Origin: JANRLJ01 sp034437895
Lineage (GTDB): Bacteria > Chloroflexota > Anaerolineae > Aggregatilineales > Phototrophicaceae
DNA length: 64,000 nucleotides
Assembly: GCA_034437895.1 (NCBI GenBank)
Contig: DAOTTO010000325.1
Coordinates: forward strand, 1 to 64,000
Direction of reading: 5' to 3'
Shown here: piece after piece, positions 1 to 8,244 of the stretch
Numbering within the stretch: position 1 is the first letter of the stretch
How the letters are laid out: each line of letters opens with the position of its first letter
Notes under the pieces: generated by a model
Told to the model about the DNA's origin: nothing
The model's input: the letters and a program-made list of their open reading frames with translations, nothing else
The model's database searches: none
Position numbers and translations under genes: made by a program

Positions 1-222
1 ATTTGCCACAACCGCCTATATTCCGTTGTTAAAGTGCCTCGATTGGCTCAATTACCGGGCTTTACGCCTCGTGCAATGCGCCAATTGAATGAATGGAAGT
101 ATAGCGCCAATGGTTTCAATCCTCAAGATTTTCTACGCCTTATATCCCCCTATCTAAAGCTAGGGGCTTTACGGCGTTTTTCGGTAAAAATCGTCAATAA
201 GTCTACCACAAAAATCTCATAA
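1..222 (+). CDS. C-terminal part of an unrecognised protein (5' end outside window)
   Basis: The frame is open from base 1 and reads about 73 residues to a stop at 222. The first possible start inside the window is GTG at 34, but it has no ribosome binding site and the frame is open upstream of it, so this is most likely the tail of a longer gene. The segment is basic, with a Pro/Arg/Leu-rich start and a Lys/Ser-rich end. I see no recognisable motif. It converges on, and overlaps by 6 bases, the end of the peptide permease gene on the other strand. It could also be a spurious frame. Confidence 0.4.
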   Translation: MCHNRLYSVVKVPRLAQLPGFTPRAMRQLNEWKYSANGFNPQDFLRLISPYLKLGALRRFSVKIVNKSTTKIS

Positions 223-996
223 ACTCGTCGGCGTGATGAGGCGATCAACGAGCCTGTTGACCGCCCAAACGGTAAGCGTGATCGCAACACCCGGGGCGAT
301 GCTCACCCAAGGGGCAAATCGAAAAGCCTCGCGTCCCTCTGCCAGCATCACACCCCAATCGGGTATTCCCGGCTCGCCACCAAGCCCCAGAAAACTGAGC
401 GCTGCGCTATTAATCATGTTGTAGCTAAAAACCAGTCCAGCATAACCAATTAAGATGGGTTGGGCGTTTGGGAGAATATATCGCAGCAGCAGTCGTATTT
501 TGCCTACCCCAACAGCTTGTGCACTCTCGATAAAGCCAAAACTCAAGATGCTGATCGTCGCGCTGCGAGCAATTCGGGCATATAGCGCAATTTGCGCTCC
601 ACCTGTTGCAAACGCCAATTGCCACGTTCCCTGGCCTAAAAGTGTCAAAATGACCAATGCCAGCATCAAAGAAGGAAATGCGAGAAAGGCGTTGACGAAA
701 ATCATAACGAAACGATCTACCCACCCTCTACTCATTCCTGCCCCTACGCCCAAAAGTAAACTGGGGATGACGGCAAAGGCTGTTGCTAAAGCAGCGACCA
801 ACAAAGTATGTCGTGTGCCATATAACAGCCGGCTAAAAATATCACGACCCAGTTGATCAGTTCCGAAGAGATGCAAAACGCTCGGAGGTTGTGCTGTGTG
901 TCGTATATTGGTTTGCATCGGGTCATACGGCGCTGCGAGCATCCCTAGCAACGCGACAAAAACAAGCATAATCATTATCGATAAAGACAGCCGCAT
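217..996 (-). CDS. Oligopeptide/nickel-type ABC transporter permease, DppC/OppC family
   Basis: Inner-membrane permease of a peptide-type ABC importer, 259 residues. It has an N-terminal membrane segment, then the family's characteristic LFGTDQLGRDIFSR motif at about residues 43-56, then five hydrophobic segments. The cytoplasmic coupling (EAA-like) loop is the region around AVGVGKIRLLLRYILPN. A short C-terminal tail follows. It sits 3 bases downstream of the DppB-type gene and is the last gene of a binding protein, permease, permease operon. The usual DppD and DppF ATPase genes do not follow; the next gene is convergent. Substrate specificity cannot be read from the sequence. Confidence 0.93.
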   Translation of the reverse strand: MRLSLSIMIMLVFVALLGMLAAPYDPMQTNIRHTAQPPSVLHLFGTDQLGRDIFSRLLYGTRHTLLVAALATAFAVIPSLLLGVGAGMSRGWVDRFVMIFVNAFLAFPSLMLALVILTLLGQGTWQLAFATGGAQIALYARIARSATISILSFGFIESAQAVGVGKIRLLLRYILPNAQPILIGYAGLVFSYNMINSAALSFLGLGGEPGIPDWGVMLAEGREAFRFAPWVSIAPGVAITLTVWAVNRLVDRLITPTSL

Positions 997-999
997 GGG

Positions 1000-1902
1000 T
1001 CACGTTGCTAATCTAGGGTCAAAAAGACGATAAAGCCACTCCACAATGAGGTTGAGCGATACATATACAGCAGCAGACAATATCACGATCCCTTGCACAA
1101 CCGGGTAATCTCGATCAATTACGGCGTTTAGGAGCAGCTGCCCTATACCGGGTCGGACGAAGATACTCTCAGTGATAACAACTCCTCCTAAGAGAATCCC
1201 GGCTTGCGCGGCGATAACGGTGATAACAGGGATTAACCCCACCCGTAAAATATGCCTAAAAAGAAGTGTGCGTTCTGGTAGCCCTTTACCCCGCGCAGCT
1301 TGAATAAAAGGTGCGCTTTGTATAACACGAATGTTGATAAGTGTTATCCGTGCAATCGCACCACCACTGTGAAATCCTAACACACCAACGGGCAAAATAA
1401 GATGATCGACTCCCCCACTTCCAGTAGACGGAAGCCATCTTAATAAGACTGAGAACACATAAATCGCTAATGTCCCTGTCCAATAAACAGGCATACTCAC
1501 GGACAGACTGATAATCAATCGCGCTATTCCACTCGTAAAATGATCGCGTGCGCCAATAATCCCAAGTGCTAGACCTGAAATAATGGCAATACAAAGTGCG
1601 CTCGTGGCGAGTACAGCGGTAGGCCAAAACTGCGACAAGACCAGTTCCATGACAGGTTGCTGTCTTGTCAACGATATACCAAAATCGCCTTGAACGGCAT
1701 CCATTAAAAACCGTCCATACTGCAATGAAATTGGCGCATCCAACCCCAATTCAGCCCTTCGTCTTTGAATGTCGGCATCACTTGCTCCGCCGCGAGTGAG
1801 TTGGGCTGATATGGCATCACCCGGCAGCAACCTTAGAGCGAAGAAAGTCATTGTTCCTGCTACCCAAATGGTGATGACTGCCGAAAAGAACTGCCGCCCC
1901 AT
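1000..1902 (-). CDS. Oligopeptide/nickel-type ABC transporter permease, DppB/OppB family
   Basis: Partner permease of the same importer, 300 residues. It begins with a membrane helix followed by the LRLLPGDAI segment typical of DppB N-termini. The family's RRAELGLD and PISLQYGRF segments occupy about residues 48-66, followed by five further membrane segments. The coupling loop AARGKGLPERTLLFRHILR lies at about residues 203-221. The gene starts 3 bases after the binding-protein stop, so the two are probably translationally coupled. It forms the heterodimeric channel with the DppC-type product. Confidence 0.93.
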   Translation of the reverse strand: MGRQFFSAVITIWVAGTMTFFALRLLPGDAISAQLTRGGASDADIQRRRAELGLDAPISLQYGRFLMDAVQGDFGISLTRQQPVMELVLSQFWPTAVLATSALCIAIISGLALGIIGARDHFTSGIARLIISLSVSMPVYWTGTLAIYVFSVLLRWLPSTGSGGVDHLILPVGVLGFHSGGAIARITLINIRVIQSAPFIQAARGKGLPERTLLFRHILRVGLIPVITVIAAQAGILLGGVVITESIFVRPGIGQLLLNAVIDRDYPVVQGIVILSAAVYVSLNLIVEWLYRLFDPRLAT

Positions 1903-1905
1903 ATT

Positions 1906-3501
1906 TTATTGTTGACGGGTCACATTATTGAGCAAAGGAAACCACCCATAGGGGTCAAATTGCAAGCCCATGATGGAGGCGCTAGCGCCGTTTAAGTTAA
2001 CATAATCACGAATGGGCAAAATGAGCGCCTCATTCATGACAATACGTTGAACTTCTGCATAATAACCACGTCTCGTAGGGATCGCCTGTTCGCGCACAGC
2101 CGAAATAAGCAGGTTGTCTAGTTCAGGGTTGCTATAATTCATCCAATTGCGAACTGCGCCTGTCATGTAGTAGTCGTTTAAAAAAGCGGGGTCAATACCG
2201 GGTGTATCAAAGGCAACAAGGTTATACTCGCCTGTCGTCACAGCATCACTTAACGCCGCAAAACCGGGAACAGGCTCTAAGATTGCTTTTATACCCACTT
2301 CACGCCATTGATCTTGAATCAGCAACGAGACTTCGGGCAGTAAACCCCAACTAGGTACAATCAGCGTAATTTCTAGGTCGCCTGCGCCTATGTCCAAATA
2401 ACCATTTTCATCCGAGTCAATATAACCGATCTGCGCGAGCAAATCACGCGCTGTTTGCGGATTATAGTCATATGTACCAACGACACTACGGTTGTAGAAA
2501 GGATTACTGGCAGACAATGGCCCCCAAGCAACTGGCGAAAATCCTTGATAAACCGTATCTACAATACCATTACGATTGGTGGCGTAAATCAAGGCTTGCC
2601 TCACGACGAGGTTATCTGTTGGGGCGCGTTGGGTATTCATCAGGAATTGCAACGGCTCGCCGGGAACATCGGTTGTTAAAAGTTGAATTTGGCTGTTAGC
2701 ACTTAAAGCCCGTGCATCCGAAGGCAGCAGCTCACCCATGATCTGTGCCTCTCCGCTTTGCAAAGCTAGAGCGCGTGTTGCCTCATCGGTAAAAAAGCGA
2801 TAGACAATTTCATCAACCGAACTCCCATCTTGGGCAATTAATGGGTAGAACGACGGACCCCACGTGTAATTTTCATTACGTCTTAAGACGATTCGGTCAT
2901 TGGGCAAGTATTCGACAAAGCGAAATGGTCCCGTTCCCACTTGATGAAATTGATAGGTATTAGCCGTATATTGCGCCAGCGCCGTTGGGCTAGCCATCCC
3001 AAGATACACTTGACTAAGTGCATCTAAGAGGGGTGTATAAGGTTCGGCAAGAATGAATCGAATGGTGTAGTTATCCATAATCTGATAACTGGTATAAGTG
3101 CCGAGCATATAAAAGGCTTTTTGTGAAGCAGTTGCCGGGTTAACGATGCGATCTAAATTTACAGCGACAGATTCCGCGTTAAAGGCGGTTCCATCATGAA
3201 ATGTCACTCCTTGTCGCAAGGTAAAGGTGTAAATCAATCCATCGTCGGAAATCGTCCAGTCTGTAGCTAATCCCGGTACGAAATTATTGGTTTGAGGGTC
3301 ACGATAGACTAACGTGTCATACACTTGACGCAGCACAATCCCCAATTCAGTCGATTGGTTAATATGGGGATCAAAGCCCGACGGAATCAGCGTTAACCCA
3401 TAGGTAATACTGTTTTTGGCGGGAGGTTCTTCACTAGAGGAACATGCAGTTATAAGAAGTGAGAATGTCACGAATAGCAGGAGAATATGTTTGCGGGACA
3501 T
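1906..3501 (-). CDS. Peptide-type ABC transporter substrate-binding lipoprotein (SBP family 5)
   Basis: Extracellular solute-binding protein that feeds the adjacent DppB/DppC permeases, 531 residues from the chosen ATG at 3501. The frame extends to 3618, but at 3501 the protein opens with a classic lipoprotein signal (MSRKHILLLF, hydrophobic core, lipobox LITAC), and a GGAAAG ribosome binding site lies just upstream, so the extra 39 residues are rejected. Family 5 landmarks include a DPQTNNFVPGLATDW segment and a TGPFRFVEYLPND segment. Ligands of this family range over peptides, nickel-chelates and sugars, and I cannot choose among them. Confidence 0.93.
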   Translation of the reverse strand: MSRKHILLLFVTFSLLITACSSSEEPPAKNSITYGLTLIPSGFDPHINQSTELGIVLRQVYDTLVYRDPQTNNFVPGLATDWTISDDGLIYTFTLRQGVTFHDGTAFNAESVAVNLDRIVNPATASQKAFYMLGTYTSYQIMDNYTIRFILAEPYTPLLDALSQVYLGMASPTALAQYTANTYQFHQVGTGPFRFVEYLPNDRIVLRRNENYTWGPSFYPLIAQDGSSVDEIVYRFFTDEATRALALQSGEAQIMGELLPSDARALSANSQIQLLTTDVPGEPLQFLMNTQRAPTDNLVVRQALIYATNRNGIVDTVYQGFSPVAWGPLSASNPFYNRSVVGTYDYNPQTARDLLAQIGYIDSDENGYLDIGAGDLEITLIVPSWGLLPEVSLLIQDQWREVGIKAILEPVPGFAALSDAVTTGEYNLVAFDTPGIDPAFLNDYYMTGAVRNWMNYSNPELDNLLISAVREQAIPTRRGYYAEVQRIVMNEALILPIRDYVNLNGASASIMGLQFDPYGWFPLLNNVTRQQ

Positions 3502-3602
3502 TTGGTCTTTCCAGCTTAAGGGCAATAGGTTAGCATTCAATTTGAGATGAGAGATATGCTTTATTTTGAGTACAGAGTTTACCACAATGCAGGTAAATTG
3601 TG

Positions 3603-4514
3603 ATGAGATCAACACCAAAACCCCGGCTCTTAACGCCGCCTAGAGAAGAAGAAGAAATTTATCCATATCGTCGTGTATGGTCAAGCATCACGATTGAAGC
3701 CATCTTGTTGTTTGTCATCACCATCGGATTCTACGCGGCAAAAAACTTTCTTGGCATCACCTTTCCGTCGAATTTTCGCTTGCCGCTTAATCTGCTGCTT
3801 GCATTGTCTCCTATTGGAATGTGGCTGGTTTTTTCGTATTTTCGAGAACGCAATGCTCTAGAACCGCGTCGGCGCTTAATGGTGATTTTGATCGTCACTG
3901 GTCTTGCCGCAAATGCCATTGGCTTGCCTTTATTAGATGATTACCTTCATGTAGATCAATGGCTGTCTCTTTCAAGTGCAGTCGAGCGTATTCTAGGGTA
4001 TGCCTTTACAGTTGGCGTTATACAAGAAGGTATCAAATACATGGTGGTGCGTTATTTTGTCTGGCCTAACCGCCTACGTATTCGTCTCGATGCGGTTGCT
4101 TATGCCGCTGCCAGCGCCGTCGGATATGCTACAGTGGTTAATCTGCATTTCATTGCGAATGGTACGCCTTCACCTGATGTTGTCGCGGTGCGTGTTTTTA
4201 GCACAACTGCACTGCATACGGCAACCGCTGTCCTCGTAGGCTATGGATTAGCGAGTTCGCGCTTTGGAACAGGGTCGTTTATTTTACTTCCGTTCATGAT
4301 GTTCTTGGCAACATTCATTACAGGTATTGCCATTCCGTTGCGTTCAGGCCTAGTCAATGCCGGTTTAGTACAAGGCATTGGCAATCCAAATGCGTTACTG
4401 GGTCTTTTATTCTCGATTGGATTGTATGTCGTGCCGTTGGTCATAGCCGCCTTTCTCTTTAATGCCCAAGAAAACCGCCAAGAAGAATCGATCACTGGTC
4501 GATCTAAAGGTTGA
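3603..4514 (+). CDS. PrsW-like multi-pass membrane protein
   Basis: Integral membrane protein of about 303 residues with a charged N-terminus (EEEE at 15-18) and roughly seven to eight hydrophobic segments. The middle carries QEGIKYMVVR (Glu142, Lys145), then GYATVVNLHF (residues 174-183), then ALHTATAVLVGYG (His205). This order resembles the PrsW family of intramembrane glutamic-type proteases (ExxK motif, GFAxxEN motif, conserved His). Two expected acidic residues differ: Gln-Glu replaces Glu-Glu, and Val179 stands where motif two has Glu. It may be inactive or a distant relative. ATG 3603 is preferred over GTG 3600 because AGG lies about 9 bases upstream. It is followed after 3 bases by the next gene. 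Confidence 0.65.
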   Translation: MRSTPKPRLLTPPREEEEIYPYRRVWSSITIEAILLFVITIGFYAAKNFLGITFPSNFRLPLNLLLALSPIGMWLVFSYFRERNALEPRRRLMVILIVTGLAANAIGLPLLDDYLHVDQWLSLSSAVERILGYAFTVGVIQEGIKYMVVRYFVWPNRLRIRLDAVAYAAASAVGYATVVNLHFIANGTPSPDVVAVRVFSTTALHTATAVLVGYGLASSRFGTGSFILLPFMMFLATFITGIAIPLRSGLVNAGLVQGIGNPNALLGLLFSIGLYVVPLVIAAFLFNAQENRQEESITGRSKG

Positions 4515-4517
4515 TGG

Positions 4518-5129
4518 ATGTCCATTATCGAGATTGATGCCGAGGTACAAGCAGCGACGAATCAACAGCGTTTAAGCCACTTCTTGACATTGGGGCTGGC
4601 TGTGGTGCTTTTCTTAATCGGGTTAAATGCGAGGAGTACAACATTACTTGCGACGACTGCTTATTCAGACAGCCAAGCGGGTATCACACTGAATTATCCG
4701 CGCAATTGGGTGATTGAAACAGCAGATTCGACCCAAGCGTTTGTCTTTCGTGTACGAGATACCTCTCGGCTTGGTTATAAGGCAGCGATCCAGATCGCTA
4801 TAGAACCCGTGGGTTCAGACACCACCGAGCGCAATGTCTTGGATTCTATTTCGATGGATCGATCAACGGCGCTGGCAGCTTATAATGTGCTTTCGATTGA
4901 TGAAGAATACCTTCTGCCAGATGACATCCCTGCTTTTGCGATGCAATATACCTATGTTGAAACAGAGGCTAATCCATTTTTGGAAAGTTTACCGATTGTT
5001 GTACGCGGCTTAGATATCCTTGTAATCTCGCGGGGGCAGGCATTGATTGTCACATTTCGCGCAGATGCCGGCACCTTCGACGATGATTTGTCGATATTTG
5101 ATCGTTTTTTAGATAGTTTGGATTTTTAA
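4518..5129 (+). CDS. Membrane-anchored PsbP-like protein
   Basis: A 203-residue protein with one N-terminal membrane segment at about 20-40 and an extracytoplasmic domain opening with the phrase AGITLNYPRNWVIE. That segment and the following beta-rich region resemble PsbP-related (DUF1795-like) proteins common in Gram-positive-type bacteria and Chloroflexota. No catalytic residues are evident. A ribosome binding site (AAAGG) precedes the ATG. It lies between a PrsW-like gene and a secreted protease-like gene with gaps of 3 and 2 bases, so the three are almost certainly one transcript. A role in envelope quality control is a guess from context only. Confidence 0.6.
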   Translation: MSIIEIDAEVQAATNQQRLSHFLTLGLAVVLFLIGLNARSTTLLATTAYSDSQAGITLNYPRNWVIETADSTQAFVFRVRDTSRLGYKAAIQIAIEPVGSDTTERNVLDSISMDRSTALAAYNVLSIDEEYLLPDDIPAFAMQYTYVETEANPFLESLPIVVRGLDILVISRGQALIVTFRADAGTFDDDLSIFDRFLDSLDF

Positions 5130-5131
5130 CG

Positions 5132-7354
5132 ATGCGTCGAACCTTGTATGGCCTTATCAGTGTCATCCTATTGATGATTGCGCTGCCTGTTATTGCACAA
5201 GATAACACCAACAGCTTAGATATTGATCGCATCAGCCGAGCAACCGTCTATATTATCCAAACCAGCGATTTCGCCAACAATGACATCATTTGCGTGGGAA
5301 CAGGCACCATTGTGAATCGCAGCGGCTTAATTGTCACTAATGCTCATAACACAGTGACGAATACCAATTGTCCGGGACAATCTTTGTTAATTGCTATTTC
5401 GCGTAATCCTAATGAGCCACCCATTCTTCAATATCGTGCTGAAGTTGTCCAAGCAAATCCAGGGTTGGATTTAGCGCTTCTACGAATCACACAAGATTTG
5501 GATGGACGTTTAGTGGATCCAGCCATATTGTCATTACCATTTGTGGAACTGGGAGAGTCTTCGCAGGTTGCTTTAGACGATACGATTACGGTGGTTGGTT
5601 ATCCCGGTGTCGGGAATGATTCCGTTGAAATACGCCGAGGCACAATCAGTGGTTTTGTAGCCGAACCCAGCGGCGGTAATCAAGCATGGTTTAAGACGGA
5701 TGCCGCTATACCCGGCACGATGACAGGGGGTGGCGTTTATGACCAAAACGCCCGTTTAATTGGTATTCCTACAACCGCCCCTGTGACCAATCTAGTTGCA
5801 GATACAACGTGCCTTTTTTTACAAGATACCAACGACGATGGGTTGGTTAATCAAGCCGATAGGTGTGTCCCTGTCGGTGGTTTTATCAACGCCATACGTC
5901 CAGCAGATTTTGTACGCCCTCTTTTACGAGGTGCATCATTGGGTATTCGGGTTAATGAGCTTACAGCCCCTAATTTTCAAGCCACTGCTTCTGGCGAAGC
6001 TCAGTTTTCCAATTTATTTTTCTCAACCGCTGTTACCGAAGGGATGCCTGCGAGCGTTGTGAACAGTTTGCCAACGGGGACAACCAGCTTGTTTCTGTTC
6101 TTTGATTACATCAATCTGACCGCAGAAACAGTTTATGAACTACGTGTGACCACCAATGACATTCCGAATCCTACCTTTAGCCTTGCGCCAGTGCGCTGGA
6201 GCGGCGGAGAGCAGGGGTTGTGGTATATTGGCAATAATGAACAGGTTTGGCCTAATGGGGTTTATGAATTTGCCTTGTTTATTGATGGTCTTGCCAGTGG
6301 ACGTGCCACAATTCTCATTGGCGGCGCGCCCGAAGAAGTGCCTTCCTTCAGCAATTTACTTTTTGTATTACTTGATGATGATGGCAATCAATTTGGCAAT
6401 GGGTATGTGCTGGGAACGGGCAATACGGTTAATGCGACATTTCTTTACAACAATATGCAACCGGATATGGCATGGTCGGCAATCTGGTACTATAACGATT
6501 CGGAAATTTACCGCAGTGATGACGTTTGGACACGCGATTCCGACGGGTTAGGCGATACCAGCATCGTCAGCGATATTCTTTTGCCGGGTCGCTACCGATT
6601 GACGCTTTATATTGAGGGTAGGCTTTCCGCTTTAGCGGATTTTACTGTAGCGGGCGCACGAGACGCTGCCTTCTCTCGTGTATTTTCTAATTCCCGTTTC
6701 GTCTCTGCAAATACACCTGAAGAAGCCGTGAGAGCAAGTGGAACTGGAATCAGCACATTTCCAGCGGATGTTAGCACCATCTATGCCTTATTCGATTGGG
6801 AACAGCTTGCACCAGGGACACTCTGGACACTGCGCTGGTCAGTGGATAACGATGTATTCTATGAGGACATCGGTCCTTGGCGCAGCCTCGAAACCGGACA
6901 AAATTATCTTTTGCAGCTTGTAAGCGATAATGGCATCCCTGACGGCACCTATAAGATGGAAATTTACATCAATTCGGTCAGGTTAGCTTCGGTTGAAGCG
7001 CAGGTGGGGATTGGTCAACTGCCAATTGATATTTTTGCACAAGCTACAGGCATCCAATTACGGGGGCGTGTTATTGACGCGGAAACGAATGAAGGTATAC
7101 CTGGAGTCACCTTTATCCTGATTAGCGAGAATTTTTCGGTGGATGATTTTGTTTGGAGCCAAGATCAAATCTATGCAATAGCAACCACTGATAGTCTGGG
7201 ACAGTTTCAAATTGATCGCCTGTTACAATTTGGTGCGCCTTATAGTGTGATGATTGCTGCTGACGGGTATTTGCCCATCAGCGCTGATGGATTTGAAGTA
7301 GATGCTGAATCGGATAACCCACTGGAAATTGTTATTCCCTTAACACGGGATTGA
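5132..7354 (+). CDS. Secreted trypsin-fold protein with Thr at the nucleophile position and a C-terminal carboxypeptidase-regulatory-like domain
   Basis: A 740-residue secreted protein. Residues 1-22 form a signal peptide ending in VIAQ. Residues 36-215 are a DegP/trypsin-like domain: the His motif is TNAHNT (His72) and the Asp motif GLDLALL (Asp113). The serine motif, normally GNSGG, reads GTMTGGG, with Thr198 in place of Ser (codon ACA at 5723). Residues 232-243 form an EF-hand-like calcium loop (DTNDDGLVNQAD). Residues 270-630 contain repeated beta-rich segments, and about 635-740 form a carboxypeptidase-regulatory-like (CNA-B type) domain starting at LRGRVIDAETNEG. Proteolysis is doubtful; a binding role is possible. 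The gene is coupled to the PsbP-like gene by a 2-base gap. Confidence 0.8.
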   Translation: MRRTLYGLISVILLMIALPVIAQDNTNSLDIDRISRATVYIIQTSDFANNDIICVGTGTIVNRSGLIVTNAHNTVTNTNCPGQSLLIAISRNPNEPPILQYRAEVVQANPGLDLALLRITQDLDGRLVDPAILSLPFVELGESSQVALDDTITVVGYPGVGNDSVEIRRGTISGFVAEPSGGNQAWFKTDAAIPGTMTGGGVYDQNARLIGIPTTAPVTNLVADTTCLFLQDTNDDGLVNQADRCVPVGGFINAIRPADFVRPLLRGASLGIRVNELTAPNFQATASGEAQFSNLFFSTAVTEGMPASVVNSLPTGTTSLFLFFDYINLTAETVYELRVTTNDIPNPTFSLAPVRWSGGEQGLWYIGNNEQVWPNGVYEFALFIDGLASGRATILIGGAPEEVPSFSNLLFVLLDDDGNQFGNGYVLGTGNTVNATFLYNNMQPDMAWSAIWYYNDSEIYRSDDVWTRDSDGLGDTSIVSDILLPGRYRLTLYIEGRLSALADFTVAGARDAAFSRVFSNSRFVSANTPEEAVRASGTGISTFPADVSTIYALFDWEQLAPGTLWTLRWSVDNDVFYEDIGPWRSLETGQNYLLQLVSDNGIPDGTYKMEIYINSVRLASVEAQVGIGQLPIDIFAQATGIQLRGRVIDAETNEGIPGVTFILISENFSVDDFVWSQDQIYAIATTDSLGQFQIDRLLQFGAPYSVMIAADGYLPISADGFEVDAESDNPLEIVIPLTRD

Positions 7355-7364
7355 GGGAAATAGG

Positions 7365-8171
7365 ATGATCGAAAAACAGCGGCTCGACATCGCGCTATTA
7401 GAGCGTGGTCTTGTACCTAGTCGTGAAAAAGCGCGTGGCATGATTATGGCGGGCGAAGTTAATGTCAACGGCGTACGGGTTGATAAACCGGGCGTAAAAG
7501 TAAACGCTCATGATGAACTAACAATAAAATCGCGCCAACGTTTTGTCAGTCGCGGTGGAGATAAACTGGCTGCGGCATTAGTAGATTTCCAGTTTGACGT
7601 AAAAGACTTCATCTGTGCTGATGTCGGCGCGAGTACAGGCGGTTTCACGGATTGTCTTTTACAAAATGGTGCAGCACGAATTTATGCGATTGATGTTGGG
7701 TACGGGATTCTGGATTATGGACTGCGCCAAGACCCGCGTGTAGTCGTCATTGAACGCACCAATGCGCGGTATCTGGAAACACTCGCGGAACAAGTCCACC
7801 TCGTCGTTGCCGATGCCTCATTCATCTCTTTAAAACTCCTCCTTCCCATTTTTAAAGGATGGTTGCTGCCTAAAGCGGATGTAATTACGCTGGTCAAACC
7901 GCAATTTGAAGCAGGCAAACAGGATGTCGGCAAAGGTGGGGTTGTTAAAGACAGTGCGATACATGAACGTGTGCTTTTAGAAGTCATTTTTTCTGCCCAA
8001 GAGTTAGGATTTACCCTGCGTGGGCTAACGACTTCGCCCTTAAAAGGCCCAGCAGGTAACACTGAATTTCTAACATGGTTTACATGGGGAAGTTTTGAAG
8101 GCCAGATTACGGATGTAGAATCCCTTATTCATGACGTTGTGAACCATCCAAAAGAGTCAACTTTGAGTTAA
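7365..8171 (+). CDS. tlyA: TlyA-family rRNA 2'-O-methyltransferase (S4 domain plus FtsJ-like domain)
   Basis: Cytoplasmic RNA methyltransferase of 268 residues; in mycobacteria TlyA methylates 16S and 23S rRNA cytidines. An N-terminal S4 RNA-binding domain (LDIALLERGLVPSREKAR) is followed by a Rossmann methyltransferase domain with the SAM-binding motif DVGASTGGFTDCLL at about residues 86-99, and by VADASFISL and LVKPQFEAG. The last two fit the catalytic Asp and Lys of the FtsJ-type K-D-K-E set. An AGG lies close to the ATG. It follows the protease-like gene by 10 bases, so it is probably read from the same transcript. Older annotations call this family haemolysin A. Confidence 0.93.
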   Translation: MIEKQRLDIALLERGLVPSREKARGMIMAGEVNVNGVRVDKPGVKVNAHDELTIKSRQRFVSRGGDKLAAALVDFQFDVKDFICADVGASTGGFTDCLLQNGAARIYAIDVGYGILDYGLRQDPRVVVIERTNARYLETLAEQVHLVVADASFISLKLLLPIFKGWLLPKADVITLVKPQFEAGKQDVGKGGVVKDSAIHERVLLEVIFSAQELGFTLRGLTTSPLKGPAGNTEFLTWFTWGSFEGQITDVESLIHDVVNHPKESTLS

Positions 8172-8202
8172 AATACAGCACAACATTTGCCTCCCTTTCT
8201 GT

Positions 8203-8208
8203 TATAAT
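8203..8208 (+). promoter_or_regulatory. Candidate -10 box upstream of lepA
   Basis: A perfect TATAAT lies 37 bases before the lepA start in the gap after tlyA. No good -35 is found at the usual 16-18 base spacing, so this is only a candidate. Confidence 0.35.
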
Positions 8209-8244
8209 CCCCCTAATTGGGTAAGCATTGGAACAGAGTTATAG

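Noticed and set aside
3502..3618. N-terminal 39-residue extension of the peptide-binding lipoprotein
   Set aside because: The extension would bury the lipoprotein signal sequence; a ribosome binding site and ideal lipobox support the start at 3501.
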